Assembly: GCA_040878005.1 (NCBI GenBank) | Contig: JBBDMW010000004.1 | Span: forward strand, 1 to 42,536 | Direction: 5' to 3' | Source of the DNA: JBBDMW01 sp040878005 | Lineage (GTDB): Bacteria; Chloroflexota; Dehalococcoidia; Lucifugimonadales; Lucifugimonadaceae | DNA: 42,536 nucleotides | Shown here: positions 32,490 to 41,967 of the stretch, one piece after another | Layout: each line of letters begins with the position of its first letter | Numbering within the stretch: the first letter of the stretch is position 1 | The notes under the pieces: generated by a model | Databases searched by the model: none | Told to the model about the DNA's origin: nothing | The model's input: only the letters and a program-made list of their open reading frames with translations | Translations under genes and position numbers: made by a program

Positions 32490-33338
32490 ATGGCGGACAA
32501 AACGCCGGTAGTCGACAGTCACCACCACTTCTGGGACCTCAGCAAGTTCGACTACCCGTGGATGCCGCCCGGCGACAACGTCCTGCGCCGTAACTACGGG
32601 CCTGATGACCTGCGGCCTCTCATCAACAAGGTGGGCGTAAACAAGACCGTCATCATCCAGGCTGCTCAGTCGGTTGACGAGACCCGCTGGCTGCTGGAAA
32701 TCGCTGAAAGCGCCGACTTCGTGGCCGGTGTGGTCGGGTGGGTTGACCTGGCAGCCCCGGACGTTGGCCACACGCTGGACGAGCTTCAGAAGAGCCCTTA
32801 CTTCAAGGGTGTGCGCCACATCTGGGAGGGCGAAGAGGACCCCGGCTGGCTGGCAAAGCCGGAAGCCATTCGCGGCCTGAAAGAGATCGAGCGCCGCGGG
32901 CTATGTTATGACTTCCTGGCGCGCCCGCAAAATCTCAGGTACATACCGGAGATCATGGACCAGGCGCCCAACCTGAGGGCCGTCCTGGATCATATTGCCA
33001 AGCCGGCCATCAGTGAGCACATGGTGGAGCCGTGGCTCTCAGACATACGGCGCGTTGCCAACATCAACTCCATGCGCTGCAAGGTGTCCGGCATGGTCAC
33101 CGAGGCCGATCACAGGAATTGGAAGGTGGACGATCTCCGTCCTTACGTGGCGCATGTGCTTGGAATGTTCGGGTATGACCGCCTGATGTTTGGCACAGAC
33201 TGGCCCGTATGCACTCTTGCTGCCAGCTATCAACAGGTGACGGACGCCGCTCGCGAGCTCCTGTCATCGCTGCGGCCGGAGGAGTCTGCCGCTGTTTTCG
33301 GCGGCAACGCCATAAAGTTTTACCGGCTGTGTGTGTGA
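32490..33338 (+). CDS. amidohydrolase family 2 protein, L-fucono/rhamnono-lactonase-like
   Basis: 282 aa, TIM-barrel metal hydrolase. The N-terminal metal motif D-S-H-H-H-F-W-D (His11-13), the R-H-I-W-E-G strand, L-D-H-I-A-K-P and F-G-T-D-W-P-V-C are typical of the L-fuconolactonase and L-rhamnono-1,4-lactonase group, also seen in 2-pyrone-4,6-dicarboxylate lactonases. The true substrate cannot be read. Start ATG after AGGAGGCATAG. Downstream of the beta-propeller protein; the two may form a unit. Confidence 0.88.
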   Translation: MADKTPVVDSHHHFWDLSKFDYPWMPPGDNVLRRNYGPDDLRPLINKVGVNKTVIIQAAQSVDETRWLLEIAESADFVAGVVGWVDLAAPDVGHTLDELQKSPYFKGVRHIWEGEEDPGWLAKPEAIRGLKEIERRGLCYDFLARPQNLRYIPEIMDQAPNLRAVLDHIAKPAISEHMVEPWLSDIRRVANINSMRCKVSGMVTEADHRNWKVDDLRPYVAHVLGMFGYDRLMFGTDWPVCTLAASYQQVTDAARELLSSLRPEESAAVFGGNAIKFYRLCV

Positions 33339-33535
33339 TGCGGGACTATGAATGGGGATGCTCCGTGCGCAGCGTTGGCCGTTGGAACCCATTGATCATT
33401 TGAAACCGTAATCAAGCATCAGTTAATGGTTCGCGCGGAACATCGTCGCATTCATGCTGTGGTCAACGCGTTATTCAGCATTTTCGTTGATGATCCTGTG
33501 TGCGGCAGACCTGTGCAGGATGTAACATTCGCCGG

Positions 33536-34456
33536 ATGCCACCGCTACTTCTGACAAAAGACCTCACCAAGCACTTCGGCGCAACCAGGGCGCTCGACGG
33601 CGTAAGCCTCGAGGTTCACCAGGGCATCACCGGGCTCCTGGGCGCGAACGGCGCAGGAAAGAGCACGATGATCAAGATCGTGCTCGGTCTTATCGACCCG
33701 GACAGCGGCAGCACCGAGTTTATGGGCGTTGATACCCGCTCGTCTCCGCTGGTTCGCGAGCGCATCGGCTACATGCCGGAGCACGACTGCCTGCCTCCCA
33801 AGGTGTCGGCCACTGAGTTCGTATCCCACATGGCACAGGTGAGCGGCCTACCGCCCTCCGAAGCCCGCACCCGCGCCGCTGACGTGCTGCGCCACGTTGG
33901 GCTGGATGAAGAGCGTTACCGCTCCATGGGCACTTATTCCACGGGCATGAAGCAACGCGTAAAGCTGGCCCAGGCGCTGGCTCATGACCCTCTTATGATT
34001 CTTCTTGACGAGCCGACATCCGGCCTGGACCCTGCGGGCAGGCAGGAGATGCTTGACCTGATCCGGCGCACCGGCACAGAGTTCGGTATCAGCATCCTGA
34101 TGACATCCCACCTGATGGGCGATGTCGAGCGCTCTTCGGACCGCATAATTGTCCTGGACGCAGGCAAAGTGCTGCGTGAGGGCGAGGTATCAGGCTTCAC
34201 GCAGGAGACTGAAACGCTGATCATCAACGTGGTTGAAGGCACAGAGGAGCTGTCCGGGGCGCTGGCCAAGCGTGGCGTCACCGCCACGTTGGAGCGCGGC
34301 GCTCTGATCGTGGAAGACGCTGATACCGCTACGTATGACGCAATACGGGACGCCGTGGTGGAGTCAGGGGCACTGCTGTACAGGCTCGCCCCGCGCCGTC
34401 ACTCGCTCAACGAGGTCTTTGACGCCGATGATGAGAACCTGGAAAACGGTCAGTGA
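33536..34456 (+). CDS. ABC-2 type transporter ATPase (first)
   Basis: 306 aa. Walker A G-A-N-G-A-G-K-S-T, signature Y-S-T-G-M-K-Q-R, Walker B L-M-I-L-L-D-E-P-T-S-G-L-D-P and a switch His (T-S-H-L). The ATG at 33536 starts the conserved P-P-L-L-L-T-K-D-L; the longer GTG-started form (33500) is Cys-rich and unlike the family. Its stop overlaps the next permease start (GTGA). First of a four-gene ATPase-permease-ATPase-permease set. Confidence 0.92.
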   Translation: MPPLLLTKDLTKHFGATRALDGVSLEVHQGITGLLGANGAGKSTMIKIVLGLIDPDSGSTEFMGVDTRSSPLVRERIGYMPEHDCLPPKVSATEFVSHMAQVSGLPPSEARTRAADVLRHVGLDEERYRSMGTYSTGMKQRVKLAQALAHDPLMILLDEPTSGLDPAGRQEMLDLIRRTGTEFGISILMTSHLMGDVERSSDRIIVLDAGKVLREGEVSGFTQETETLIINVVEGTEELSGALAKRGVTATLERGALIVEDADTATYDAIRDAVVESGALLYRLAPRRHSLNEVFDADDENLENGQ

Positions 34457-35349
34457 CGCAGGGTAACCAGGCGCAGCGGTACGGCGAAGTATTCGACCTC
34501 GGCTATCAGCAATACGCTGGCGCACGCGAGGGCCGTTGGCGTGCGCGCCGCTCCCTGTTCTGGGATGGCGTCCGCACGTCGTTTGGGCTTGGGCGGGGCG
34601 CATTCTCAAAGTTCCTGTCGTTTCTGCTCATCGGCATCATATCGGCGCCGGCCATCTTCTTCGTTGTGATCACCGCTTTCATCTCCCAGTTTGAAGACAC
34701 GGGGGGCGGCCTTGATGGCTTCAGGAGCGTTGACTACTACGGGTATGCCTACTTCCCGCTGCTGATATTTGCTGCGGTGGTTGGTCCGGAGCTCCTGACG
34801 CCTGATCGCCGGTACGGTGTGATCAGCCTCTACTTGGTGAGGCCAATCACGGTGTTGGATTACGCCGTTTCACGCTGGGCTGCCTTTCTCGTTGTTTCGC
34901 TGGCGGTCGTGTACGCCCCGCAACTGCTGTTGTTCTTTTCCACCGCTCTTTCGCAGCAGGACATCGTCCAGTGGACGCAGGACAACTGGCTCACCCTCCC
35001 GCGGTTCCTGGCCAGCGGATTTGTTCTGGCCGCGTTCACCACCACTGTCGCCATGGCGGTATCGTCTTTCACCACTCGCCGGCCGGTTGCCACCGGCGCA
35101 ATACTGGCGCTCGTGTTTGTTGGCAGCATCGTCGTCGAACTGGCCTCCGTGGCAGCCGGCGAATTTGGGCAGTGGCTGACACTGCTGGACAGTGCAATGG
35201 TCCTGCCGCTGGTCAACAACTGGATATTCGGGCTGGATGTGGGTAGGGTCAACGACTTTGACGGCCCGGTGTATTTTGCCGCTGTAATGGCTTACACATT
35301 CGTTGCCGGTGCTGTGTACCTGTGGCGCTACAGGAAATTGAAGGCATGA
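34453..35349 (+). CDS. ABC-2 type permease (first)
   Basis: 298 aa with about six hydrophobic segments and a long cytoplasmic N terminus. There is no solute-binding domain. GTG start overlapping the ATPase stop; its own stop overlaps the ATG of the second ATPase (ATGA). ABC-2 proteins export lipids, polysaccharides or drugs; the substrate is unknown here. Confidence 0.88.
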   Translation: MTQGNQAQRYGEVFDLGYQQYAGAREGRWRARRSLFWDGVRTSFGLGRGAFSKFLSFLLIGIISAPAIFFVVITAFISQFEDTGGGLDGFRSVDYYGYAYFPLLIFAAVVGPELLTPDRRYGVISLYLVRPITVLDYAVSRWAAFLVVSLAVVYAPQLLLFFSTALSQQDIVQWTQDNWLTLPRFLASGFVLAAFTTTVAMAVSSFTTRRPVATGAILALVFVGSIVVELASVAAGEFGQWLTLLDSAMVLPLVNNWIFGLDVGRVNDFDGPVYFAAVMAYTFVAGAVYLWRYRKLKA

Positions 35350-36287
35350 CCACCAACGGCGCTGCTGCATCAGAAGCCACTATTTCAGTCCGCAACGTCT
35401 CCAAGTGGTACGGGGATGTCGTATCGGTGAACGACGTCTCTTTCGATGTGCACCCTGGGGTCACCGGGCTGCTCGGCCCGAACGGCGCAGGTAAGACCAC
35501 GCTGCTCCGCATGATCAACGGGCTGGCTGAGCCGTCTGGCGGCTCTGTGACCATGCTGGGCGAGGCGGTCCGCAACAACCCCGGCATTTATCGCCGCATA
35601 GGCGTTATGCCCGAGCAGGAGGCGGTGTACCCGTTCCTCACCGGCCGCCAATTCGTGGAGTTGAACGCAAAGCTGCAGGGTGTGTCGGACATTGCATCGG
35701 CCACCGACCGAGCCATCGGCCTCGCAGACCTTGCAGACACCCAGGGAAGGGCAGTCGGCGGTTACTCCCGTGGCATGCGACAGAGGATTCGCCTGGCCGC
35801 CGCTGTGGTTCATGATCCGCCGGTGCTGCTGCTCGATGAGCCTCTTAGCGGAGCAGACCCGCGCCAGCGGATGCATTTCCAGGAAACAATCCGGCGCCTT
35901 GGCGCAGAGGGCCGCACCATCGTCATCTCCTCCCACATCCTTGAGGAAGTGGAGGCCATGGCAGACCAGATACTCCTGATCCTTGCCGGCAAGCTGGCCG
36001 CCGCCGGCGACTACCGCTCTATCCGTGAGAAGCTCAATGAGCGGCCCTTCATGGTGAAGATTGGCTCCAGCGACTCTCGTTCCCTGGCCGCGGGGCTTGT
36101 GCGCTTGGACACCGTAGTTTCGGTTGAGGTTGACGGCGATGGCGCAATCCGGCTTTTGAGCCGGGATGTGCACTCTGTCCAGCAGGCGGTGCCTAAAATC
36201 GCCCACGACCTGGGTATCACCCTGTTCCGGTTTGAGCCGCTGGACGATTCGCTGGAGAGCGTCTTCTCCTACTTGACGGAACGATGA
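35346..36287 (+). CDS. ABC-2 type transporter ATPase (second)
   Basis: 313 aa. Walker A G-P-N-G-A-G-K-T-T, signature Y-S-R-G-M-R-Q-R, Walker B V-L-L-L-D-E-P-L-S-G-A-D-P, switch His in S-S-H-I. ATG start overlapping the permease stop by 4 bases. The two ATPases in this set are clearly distinct, suggesting a heterodimeric motor. The ~55-aa C-terminal tail is typical of ABC-2 ATPases. Confidence 0.92.
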   Translation: MTTNGAAASEATISVRNVSKWYGDVVSVNDVSFDVHPGVTGLLGPNGAGKTTLLRMINGLAEPSGGSVTMLGEAVRNNPGIYRRIGVMPEQEAVYPFLTGRQFVELNAKLQGVSDIASATDRAIGLADLADTQGRAVGGYSRGMRQRIRLAAAVVHDPPVLLLDEPLSGADPRQRMHFQETIRRLGAEGRTIVISSHILEEVEAMADQILLILAGKLAAAGDYRSIREKLNERPFMVKIGSSDSRSLAAGLVRLDTVVSVEVDGDGAIRLLSRDVHSVQQAVPKIAHDLGITLFRFEPLDDSLESVFSYLTER

Positions 36288-36354
36288 GAACGCTGATGAT
36301 GACAATGGCCACACAATTCCGCTTTGGGCGCTTGTTCGTGACTTGCGGCACAGG

Positions 36355-37083
36355 ATGGACGCGTTGATGCTGGTGTTCTCGTTGACCATGCGGCAGCTCC
36401 TGGGACGCACGCGCCTTACGTGGATCGTGCTCCTGGCCGCTGCTCCTGCAGTGCTGGCGGCCTGGATGAATCTCGCCGATACCGGCCTGACGGTCACCGA
36501 TATGACCAACATCATCATGTCCAACCTGGTCATCTCGGCAGTTCTGCCGGTGGTAATCGTGCTGCTGGCAATTGCCGCCTTTGGCAACGAACTGGAAGAC
36601 CGTACGCTCAGCTACCTGATGCTGAAGCCTGTGCCGCGCTGGAAGATAGCCGTGCCAAAGCTGCTGGCGACAGTGATCGCCGGCGGCGGGCTGGTCGCAC
36701 TCAGTGGCGGCATAGCCGCCTACTTTGCGTCTGACGGAGATGTGAGCCGTGCCCTGGTGGCTGCGCTCGGCCTTTTCCTTGGCGCTTCCGCTTACGCTGC
36801 TGCGTTCACGTGGCTTGGCCTTCTTACAACACAGGGCCTTGCCTTCGGCCTGCTGTACGCATTCATTTGGGAAGCGTCGCTCGCCAACTTCCTGAGCGGA
36901 ATCAAGTTCCTCAGCATCCGGCAGTACACAATGGGAGTCATGCACGGCCTGGAGCCAAGCTTCTTTGACGACCGCGTGAACGGCCTGCTCAGCCTCCAGG
37001 CAGGGCTCATCGGCATAGCGGTGGTCTTCGCCCTCTTCCTGGCCCTGACCATCCGACGCCTCCGCACCATGGACGTGCCCTAA
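36355..37083 (+). CDS. ABC-2 type permease (second)
   Basis: About 242 aa with six hydrophobic segments; N-E-L-E-D-R-T-L-S-Y-L is the usual ABC-2 cytoplasmic loop. I chose the ATG at 36355; a TTG 12 bases upstream and an ATG 12 bases downstream (36367) are alternatives, and no strong ribosome site is visible. It lies 67 bases after the second ATPase and completes the heteromeric transporter. Confidence 0.85.
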   Translation: MDALMLVFSLTMRQLLGRTRLTWIVLLAAAPAVLAAWMNLADTGLTVTDMTNIIMSNLVISAVLPVVIVLLAIAAFGNELEDRTLSYLMLKPVPRWKIAVPKLLATVIAGGGLVALSGGIAAYFASDGDVSRALVAALGLFLGASAYAAAFTWLGLLTTQGLAFGLLYAFIWEASLANFLSGIKFLSIRQYTMGVMHGLEPSFFDDRVNGLLSLQAGLIGIAVVFALFLALTIRRLRTMDVP

Positions 37084-37574
37084 CCCCCCGACCCCGCGGC
37101 ACTCTTGGATCGACCAACTCCAACTATCATCAACTTTCCCCTGGATGTGGCTTCGCTCACTCTTTCCCTCGCCGCACCTTTGGTTTGACCTTCACTTGCC
37201 TCAAATGCGATGTCGTCTCGACCGGATACCCCGAGCCAATAGGCGAGCCTCGAAGAGTGTCCGAAGCGAGGCAAGTACAAACGAGAGACCCGGTCGGGTG
37301 CGGGGATAAATGGCCGCCAAGGGCGGCCACACCAAACCACCAACCCCACGTAGGGACGCACAGAGTGCGTCCGTCACCCGAGCCGACCCTGAGCCGCCAG
37401 GCGAGCCTCAAAGAGTCGGGGTTCCCGCGACTGCGGGTCGGCCGAAGGTGAGTACAAACCAATAAAAGCAAACAAAACCACACACCTCATCCCTCTGTAC
37501 AATGGCGCAATTCCAAATGCGAATTGTTGCATTAGCAGTGTCGCCGGGGCCTAAGGTCCACGGTTACGGTCGCC
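37084..37574. repeat. gene-free region with two further copies of the dispersed repeat
   Basis: No gene. Repeat units lie at about 37206-37290 and 37370-37462. The first shares 20 nt (37207-37226) and 24 nt (37241-37264) exactly with the unit copies at the window start, and the second begins with 14 nt (37396-37409) identical to positions 1-14. Each unit ends with a block close to GAAGGCAAGTACAAA. No promoter for the downstream ABC gene was assigned. Confidence 0.65.
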
Positions 37575-40500
37575 ATGTACTTTAACTTCAGGCTCTGGGC
37601 ATTCACACGCGGCGCGCGGCTGCGCATTGCTTATGCGGTGGCGGTTGGCCTTGCCACAGCAGCAGCTGGCATTGCGCGGCTGGCGTTGCTGGGTGTCCTG
37701 CTGGCCGGCATCCTGCAGGGGGAGAGCCTCGGTGATCTTATCCCGCTGATTGTCGCTGCGGCCGGAATGGTCCTGTTGCGCTCTGCGCTCCAGTACCACA
37801 AGGAGATGGTGGCGCACAAAACCGCCGCCGCTGTTCAGCTACGGTTGAGGCGCAACCTGTACGGCCAGGTGCTTCACCTCGGCCCTGCTTACTTCAACCA
37901 GCAGCGCACCGGCGACGCCATGCTGTCCCTGGTGGATGGTGTGGAGCAGTTGGAGACGTTCTTCGGCCAGTACCTGCCTCAGCTCTTCACCGCTGCGCTC
38001 ACGCCCATTGGCATCTTCATATTCATGGCCTTCCTGGACCTGCCCACCGCGCTGGTGGCGCTGGCCTTCGCACTCTTCACGCTGCTTGCGCCGTCTGCCT
38101 TCCACAAGTGGAACAAGTCCAGCAGTATGCGAAGGCGGGAGGCCTATGGCTCGTTCGGCGCCGAGTTCCTGGACTCCATACAGGGCCTGTTCACGCTGAA
38201 GTCGTTCGGCCAGGGCAAGGCGCGCGGGCAGATGCTTGCAGCCAGGGCTCACGAAGTATTCCGCACCACCATGTGGGTGCTGGCCTCGAACGCTGGCTCG
38301 CTGGGCGTGACAGTGGGCGGAATTGCCATTGGCGCAGCGGCCATGCTGGCAGTTGGAGCCGCCAGGGTCACCGCTGGCGATATGGAGTTGGCAGCGCTGC
38401 TCATCATCCTGATGCTGGGCATCGAGGTGTTCCGGCCGCTGCGAGAGTTGAGCCAGCTGTTCCACCAGGGAATGGTGGGCCTTTCGGCGGCCCATGGCAT
38501 ATTCGCTCTCCAGGACGCCCGGCCAGTCGTCCGGGAGACGCCGCGGCCCGCCACCGAAGATGTGCCGCTGGAGCCATCGGTCACCTTCGAAAACGTCTCG
38601 TTCTCGTACCCCGGCACCCGCCGCGCTGCGCTCACCAACCTGTCATTTGATGCATCGCCGGGCGACAGCGTTGGAATAGTTGGCGAGAGCGGCTCCGGGA
38701 AGACAACAATCGTCAGGCTGCTGCTTCGCTTCTACGACACTTCAGGCGGGCGGGTGCTGCTGGGTGGCAGGGACGCCAGGGACCTGTCGTTCGACCAGCT
38801 ACGCCGCCACATAGCAGTAGTCTCACAGGACACATACCTTTTTCACGGCACAGTCGCCGAGAACCTTAAGTTTGGCAAGCCATCAGCAACTGACTCCGAG
38901 CTGGAGGAAGCCGCCCGCGCTGCGAACGCCCACGAGTTCATCACCCGGCTGCCGCAGGGGTACGACACCGTAGTGGGCGAGCGCGGCGTCAGGCTCTCAG
39001 GCGGACAGCGGCAGCGCATCGCCATCGCCCGCGCACTGCTCAGGGACGCACCGATCCTCGTGCTGGATGAGGCACTGTCGGCAGTCGACTCAGAGAACGA
39101 GCACACAATCCAGGAGGCGCTGGACCGCCTGATGCAGGGCCGTACAACGCTGGTGATTGCGCATCGGCTCTCCAGCGTTCGCAACGCAGACCGCATCCTG
39201 GTGCTGAAAGACGGGGAGCTTGTTGAGACCGGCCGCCATGAAGATCTGCTCGCCGCAGGCGGTGCCTACTCAAGGCTGATGGCTGAGCAGGCTGTGGAGG
39301 CCGACCATGCGGAAAGCGTCGTGCAATTCAACGGTGCAGCGCCTGCCGAGACGATTCTAGCTGATCGCCCGGAGCATGTGGCCTCGGAAGAAGCCGAGGC
39401 AGCGCCGACTGATGCCATCCTGAAGGCTGAGGGCATGGGCTGGCTAACCACGTTCACGGTGCTACTGGGCCTCATCAAACCGTGGTGGCTGGAGCTCGTG
39501 ATCAGCTTTGTCCTGGGCGTTAGCCGGTTCGTCACGCTGATAGGCGTCGGCGTCGTGAGCGCTTTGATCGTCGCCAGCGTCCGGAATGGGGAGCCATACG
39601 GCGGGCTGCTGATCACGCTCTTCATACTTGCGCCACTCAGCGCCGTCCTGCACTGGGCTGAGTCATGGGTGTCGCACGACATGGCTTTCCGGCTGCTTTC
39701 GGAGATGCGCATAGCGCTATTCCAGAAGCTGGATGACCTGGCGCCCGCCTACCTGCTCCGCCGCCGGACAGGCGACCTTGTGAGCATGGCCACGCAGGAC
39801 GTTGAGACCATCGAGTACTTCTTTGCTCACACGGTTGCTCCGGCGTTCGTGGCAGTCGTGGTGCCCGCCGGGGTGCTGATCACGCTGTTCATATTCGGAT
39901 GGCCCATGGCATTGGCCCTGCTGCCGTTCCTGCTGGCGGTGTCCATCAGCCCGGTGCTGGCGCGCAACCGTGTGGACCGGCTTGGCTCGCGCTCCAGGGA
40001 AGAGCTTGGAGAACTGAACGCGCACGTGGTGGACACGTTGCAGGGCCTTAACGAAGTTGCAGCGTTCCAGCGTGGCAATCACCGTCTTAATGAATTCATG
40101 GGCCAGTCCGAGCGGTACGTCGGTGTTCGGGTGCCGTTCTTCAGGGAACTGACATTCCAGAGAGTCTTCCTGGAGGCAGGTGTTGGGTTCGGCGGCCTGG
40201 CGGTGGCGGTAACCGGGGGAACGCTGGTGGCCAATGGCTCGCTGGACCCGGGCATGCTGCCGCTGCTTACGCTCATATCCATGGCTGCATTCCTGCCCAT
40301 GTCTGAACTGGCGAACATAGGGCGGCTGCTTGCCGACACACTTGGCTCGACCCGCCGCGTTTACGCGGTGCACCTTGAGCCTGTGCCACTGCAGGACGGG
40401 CCGGGAGTCAGGGTGGACGGGCCTGCCGGAGCGCCACAGGGCATTGAGGCCCGTGGCGTGGAGTTCTCATACGACTATACGAAGCGCCCGGCCCTGAGCG

Positions 40501-41240
40501 ACATCACCTTCTCCGTACCTCCTGGCAAGACAGTGGCGCTGGTGGGGCCGTCAGGCGCGGGCAAGACCACTGCGGCGCACCTCATGATGCGTTTCTGGGA
40601 CCCGGCCGCTGGCAGGGTTCTGCTGGGCGGGCATGACCTGCGCGAGTACACGCTGGATGACCTCAGGCAGCGCATCGCCCTCGTTGCACAGGACACGTAC
40701 CTGTTCAATACCTCGCTACGGGACAACCTGCTCATGGCGAAGCCAGGCGCCTCCGATGATGAATTGCACTCGGCGGTTGAGATGGCGGGACTGAAAGAGT
40801 TCGTGGAGTCGCTCCCGGAGGGGCTGGACACCCCGGTCGGTGAACGCGGCGCTCAACTGTCCGGCGGTCAGCGCCAGCGGGTCGCCATTGGCAGGGCGTT
40901 CCTGAAAGATGCGCCGATACTGGTGCTGGACGAGGCCACGTCACATCTTGACGCCACCAACGAGAGGCTGGTGAGGCGAGCCATGGACCGCCTGATGGAG
41001 GAGCGCACCACGCTCGTGATCGCTCACCGCCTTTCGACTGTGCGCGATGCCAATCAGATCGTCGTACTGGATGATGGCCGGGTGGTGGAGTCAGGCACGC
41101 ATGACGAGCTCCTGGCCAGGGGCGGTCTTTACGCTCAACTGGTGGCCCGGCAGGTAAACGGCACAGGACCCGCTGCTGTTGACGCTGTGCCCGCAGCGGA
41201 GCGCCCGGCCCAGGCACAGCGGCGGGATCAAGAAGATTGA
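37575..41240 (+). CDS. fused double ABC exporter (TMD-NBD-TMD-NBD in one chain)
   Basis: 1221 aa. Two complete exporter units: TMD1 (about 1-310), NBD1 (Walker A G-E-S-G-S-G-K-T-T near 370, signature L-S-G-G-Q-R-Q-R, Walker B I-L-V-L-D-E-A-L-S), linker, TMD2 (about 630-920), NBD2 (Walker A G-P-S-G-A-G-K-T-T near 990, signature L-S-G-G-Q-R-Q-R, Walker B I-L-V-L-D-E-A-T-S-H-L-D). A single-chain full transporter is common in eukaryotes but rare in bacteria. TMD1 has features resembling the CydD side (Y-F-N-Q-Q-R-T-G-D-A-M-L-S-L-V-D-G-V, Y-L-P-Q-L), so a CydDC-like fused thiol exporter is one possibility. ATG start. Confidence 0.92.
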   Translation: MYFNFRLWAFTRGARLRIAYAVAVGLATAAAGIARLALLGVLLAGILQGESLGDLIPLIVAAAGMVLLRSALQYHKEMVAHKTAAAVQLRLRRNLYGQVLHLGPAYFNQQRTGDAMLSLVDGVEQLETFFGQYLPQLFTAALTPIGIFIFMAFLDLPTALVALAFALFTLLAPSAFHKWNKSSSMRRREAYGSFGAEFLDSIQGLFTLKSFGQGKARGQMLAARAHEVFRTTMWVLASNAGSLGVTVGGIAIGAAAMLAVGAARVTAGDMELAALLIILMLGIEVFRPLRELSQLFHQGMVGLSAAHGIFALQDARPVVRETPRPATEDVPLEPSVTFENVSFSYPGTRRAALTNLSFDASPGDSVGIVGESGSGKTTIVRLLLRFYDTSGGRVLLGGRDARDLSFDQLRRHIAVVSQDTYLFHGTVAENLKFGKPSATDSELEEAARAANAHEFITRLPQGYDTVVGERGVRLSGGQRQRIAIARALLRDAPILVLDEALSAVDSENEHTIQEALDRLMQGRTTLVIAHRLSSVRNADRILVLKDGELVETGRHEDLLAAGGAYSRLMAEQAVEADHAESVVQFNGAAPAETILADRPEHVASEEAEAAPTDAILKAEGMGWLTTFTVLLGLIKPWWLELVISFVLGVSRFVTLIGVGVVSALIVASVRNGEPYGGLLITLFILAPLSAVLHWAESWVSHDMAFRLLSEMRIALFQKLDDLAPAYLLRRRTGDLVSMATQDVETIEYFFAHTVAPAFVAVVVPAGVLITLFIFGWPMALALLPFLLAVSISPVLARNRVDRLGSRSREELGELNAHVVDTLQGLNEVAAFQRGNHRLNEFMGQSERYVGVRVPFFRELTFQRVFLEAGVGFGGLAVAVTGGTLVANGSLDPGMLPLLTLISMAAFLPMSELANIGRLLADTLGSTRRVYAVHLEPVPLQDGPGVRVDGPAGAPQGIEARGVEFSYDYTKRPALSDITFSVPPGKTVALVGPSGAGKTTAAHLMMRFWDPAAGRVLLGGHDLREYTLDDLRQRIALVAQDTYLFNTSLRDNLLMAKPGASDDELHSAVEMAGLKEFVESLPEGLDTPVGERGAQLSGGQRQRVAIGRAFLKDAPILVLDEATSHLDATNERLVRRAMDRLMEERTTLVIAHRLSTVRDANQIVVLDDGRVVESGTHDELLARGGLYAQLVARQVNGTGPAAVDAVPAAERPAQAQRRDQED

Positions 41241-41341
41241 CCTGCGATATAGAGAAGAATCGTAAGACCATGTAGAATAGGTGGGTAACGATTCTCCGAT
41301 ACCGGGTCGAGATGACGTACTGTTCCCCGCGCCCAAGCTTT

Positions 41342-41370
41342 GCGCCGTGGATCTGGAACGGCGCTTTTTT
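41342..41370 (+). terminator. Rho-independent terminator before the RRM gene
   Basis: GCGCCG (41342-41347) pairs with CGGCGC (41359-41364) around an 11-nt loop, followed by six Ts. It lies about 100 bases after the ABC exporter stop and 40 bases before the RRM start, so it could also act as a leader attenuator for the RRM gene. Confidence 0.75.
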
Positions 41371-41409
41371 CCCAGGAAACAGGAGAGCTTGAGTGCAAAG
41401 GAGCACGCA

Positions 41410-41742
41410 GTGAATATATTCGTAGGCAACCTGTCTTACGAGACCACGGACCAGGACCTGCTCAGCGCGTTCAGCGCGTTTGGCACGGTTGACTCAGCCT
41501 CAGTGATCATGGACCGGTTCTCCGGCCGCTCACGTGGCTTTGGGTTCGTCGAGATGTCCAACAGCGCAGAAGCCCAGAAGGCTATCTCCGACCTTAACGG
41601 CCGGGATCTTGGTGGGCGCGCCCTGACTGTGAACGAGGCTCGTCCCCGTGCAGCTGGCGGCGGTGGTGGCGTTGGTGGTGGTCGCGGCGGCGACCGCGGT
41701 GGTGACCGTGGCGGCCGACGGGACTCCGGCCCTCGCTGGTAG
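41410..41742 (+). CDS. single-RRM glycine-rich RNA-binding protein
   Basis: 110 aa. RNP2 I-F-V-G-N-L at residues 3-8 and RNP1 R-G-F-G-F-V-E-M at about 40-47 define a canonical RRM, followed by a Gly/Arg/Asp-rich tail (G-G-G-R-G-G-D-R-G-G). Such proteins are common in Cyanobacteria and Chloroflexota and often respond to cold; they act as RNA chaperones. GTG start with an AAAGGAG site; the upstream in-frame extension is not believed. A terminator hairpin lies on each side. Confidence 0.92.
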   Translation: MNIFVGNLSYETTDQDLLSAFSAFGTVDSASVIMDRFSGRSRGFGFVEMSNSAEAQKAISDLNGRDLGGRALTVNEARPRAAGGGGGVGGGRGGDRGGDRGGRRDSGPRW

Positions 41743-41773
41743 GTCCGGCCGGTTCTAAGTAATCGGTAAAAAT

Positions 41774-41808
41774 GAAAAGCCCCCGGCTTTAGAAGTCGGG
41801 GGCTTTTC
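41774..41808 (+). terminator. strong Rho-independent terminator after the RRM gene
   Basis: Stem GAAAAGCCCCCG.. / ..CGGGGGCTTTTC with a short loop, starting 32 bases after the RRM stop and having a T run in the 3' arm. Confidence 0.9.
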
Positions 41809-41967
41809 GCGCCTGGCATCCCATGTGATTCGTCTCCACAGGCTCAACTTTGCCGGGGCTCCTTTCCGCTGCTGGACATATGGGCTAACATCAGCCGTTA
41901 CCCCGCTAAGTTAACGGACGCTCACAAAGTTGGCGGTCCGGCGGGCAGGCAGCGAAGGAGGATCGCC

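Noticed and set aside
35385..36587. 400-aa minus-strand ORF across the ABC-2 genes
   Set aside because: Antisense to an ATPase with complete Walker and signature motifs.
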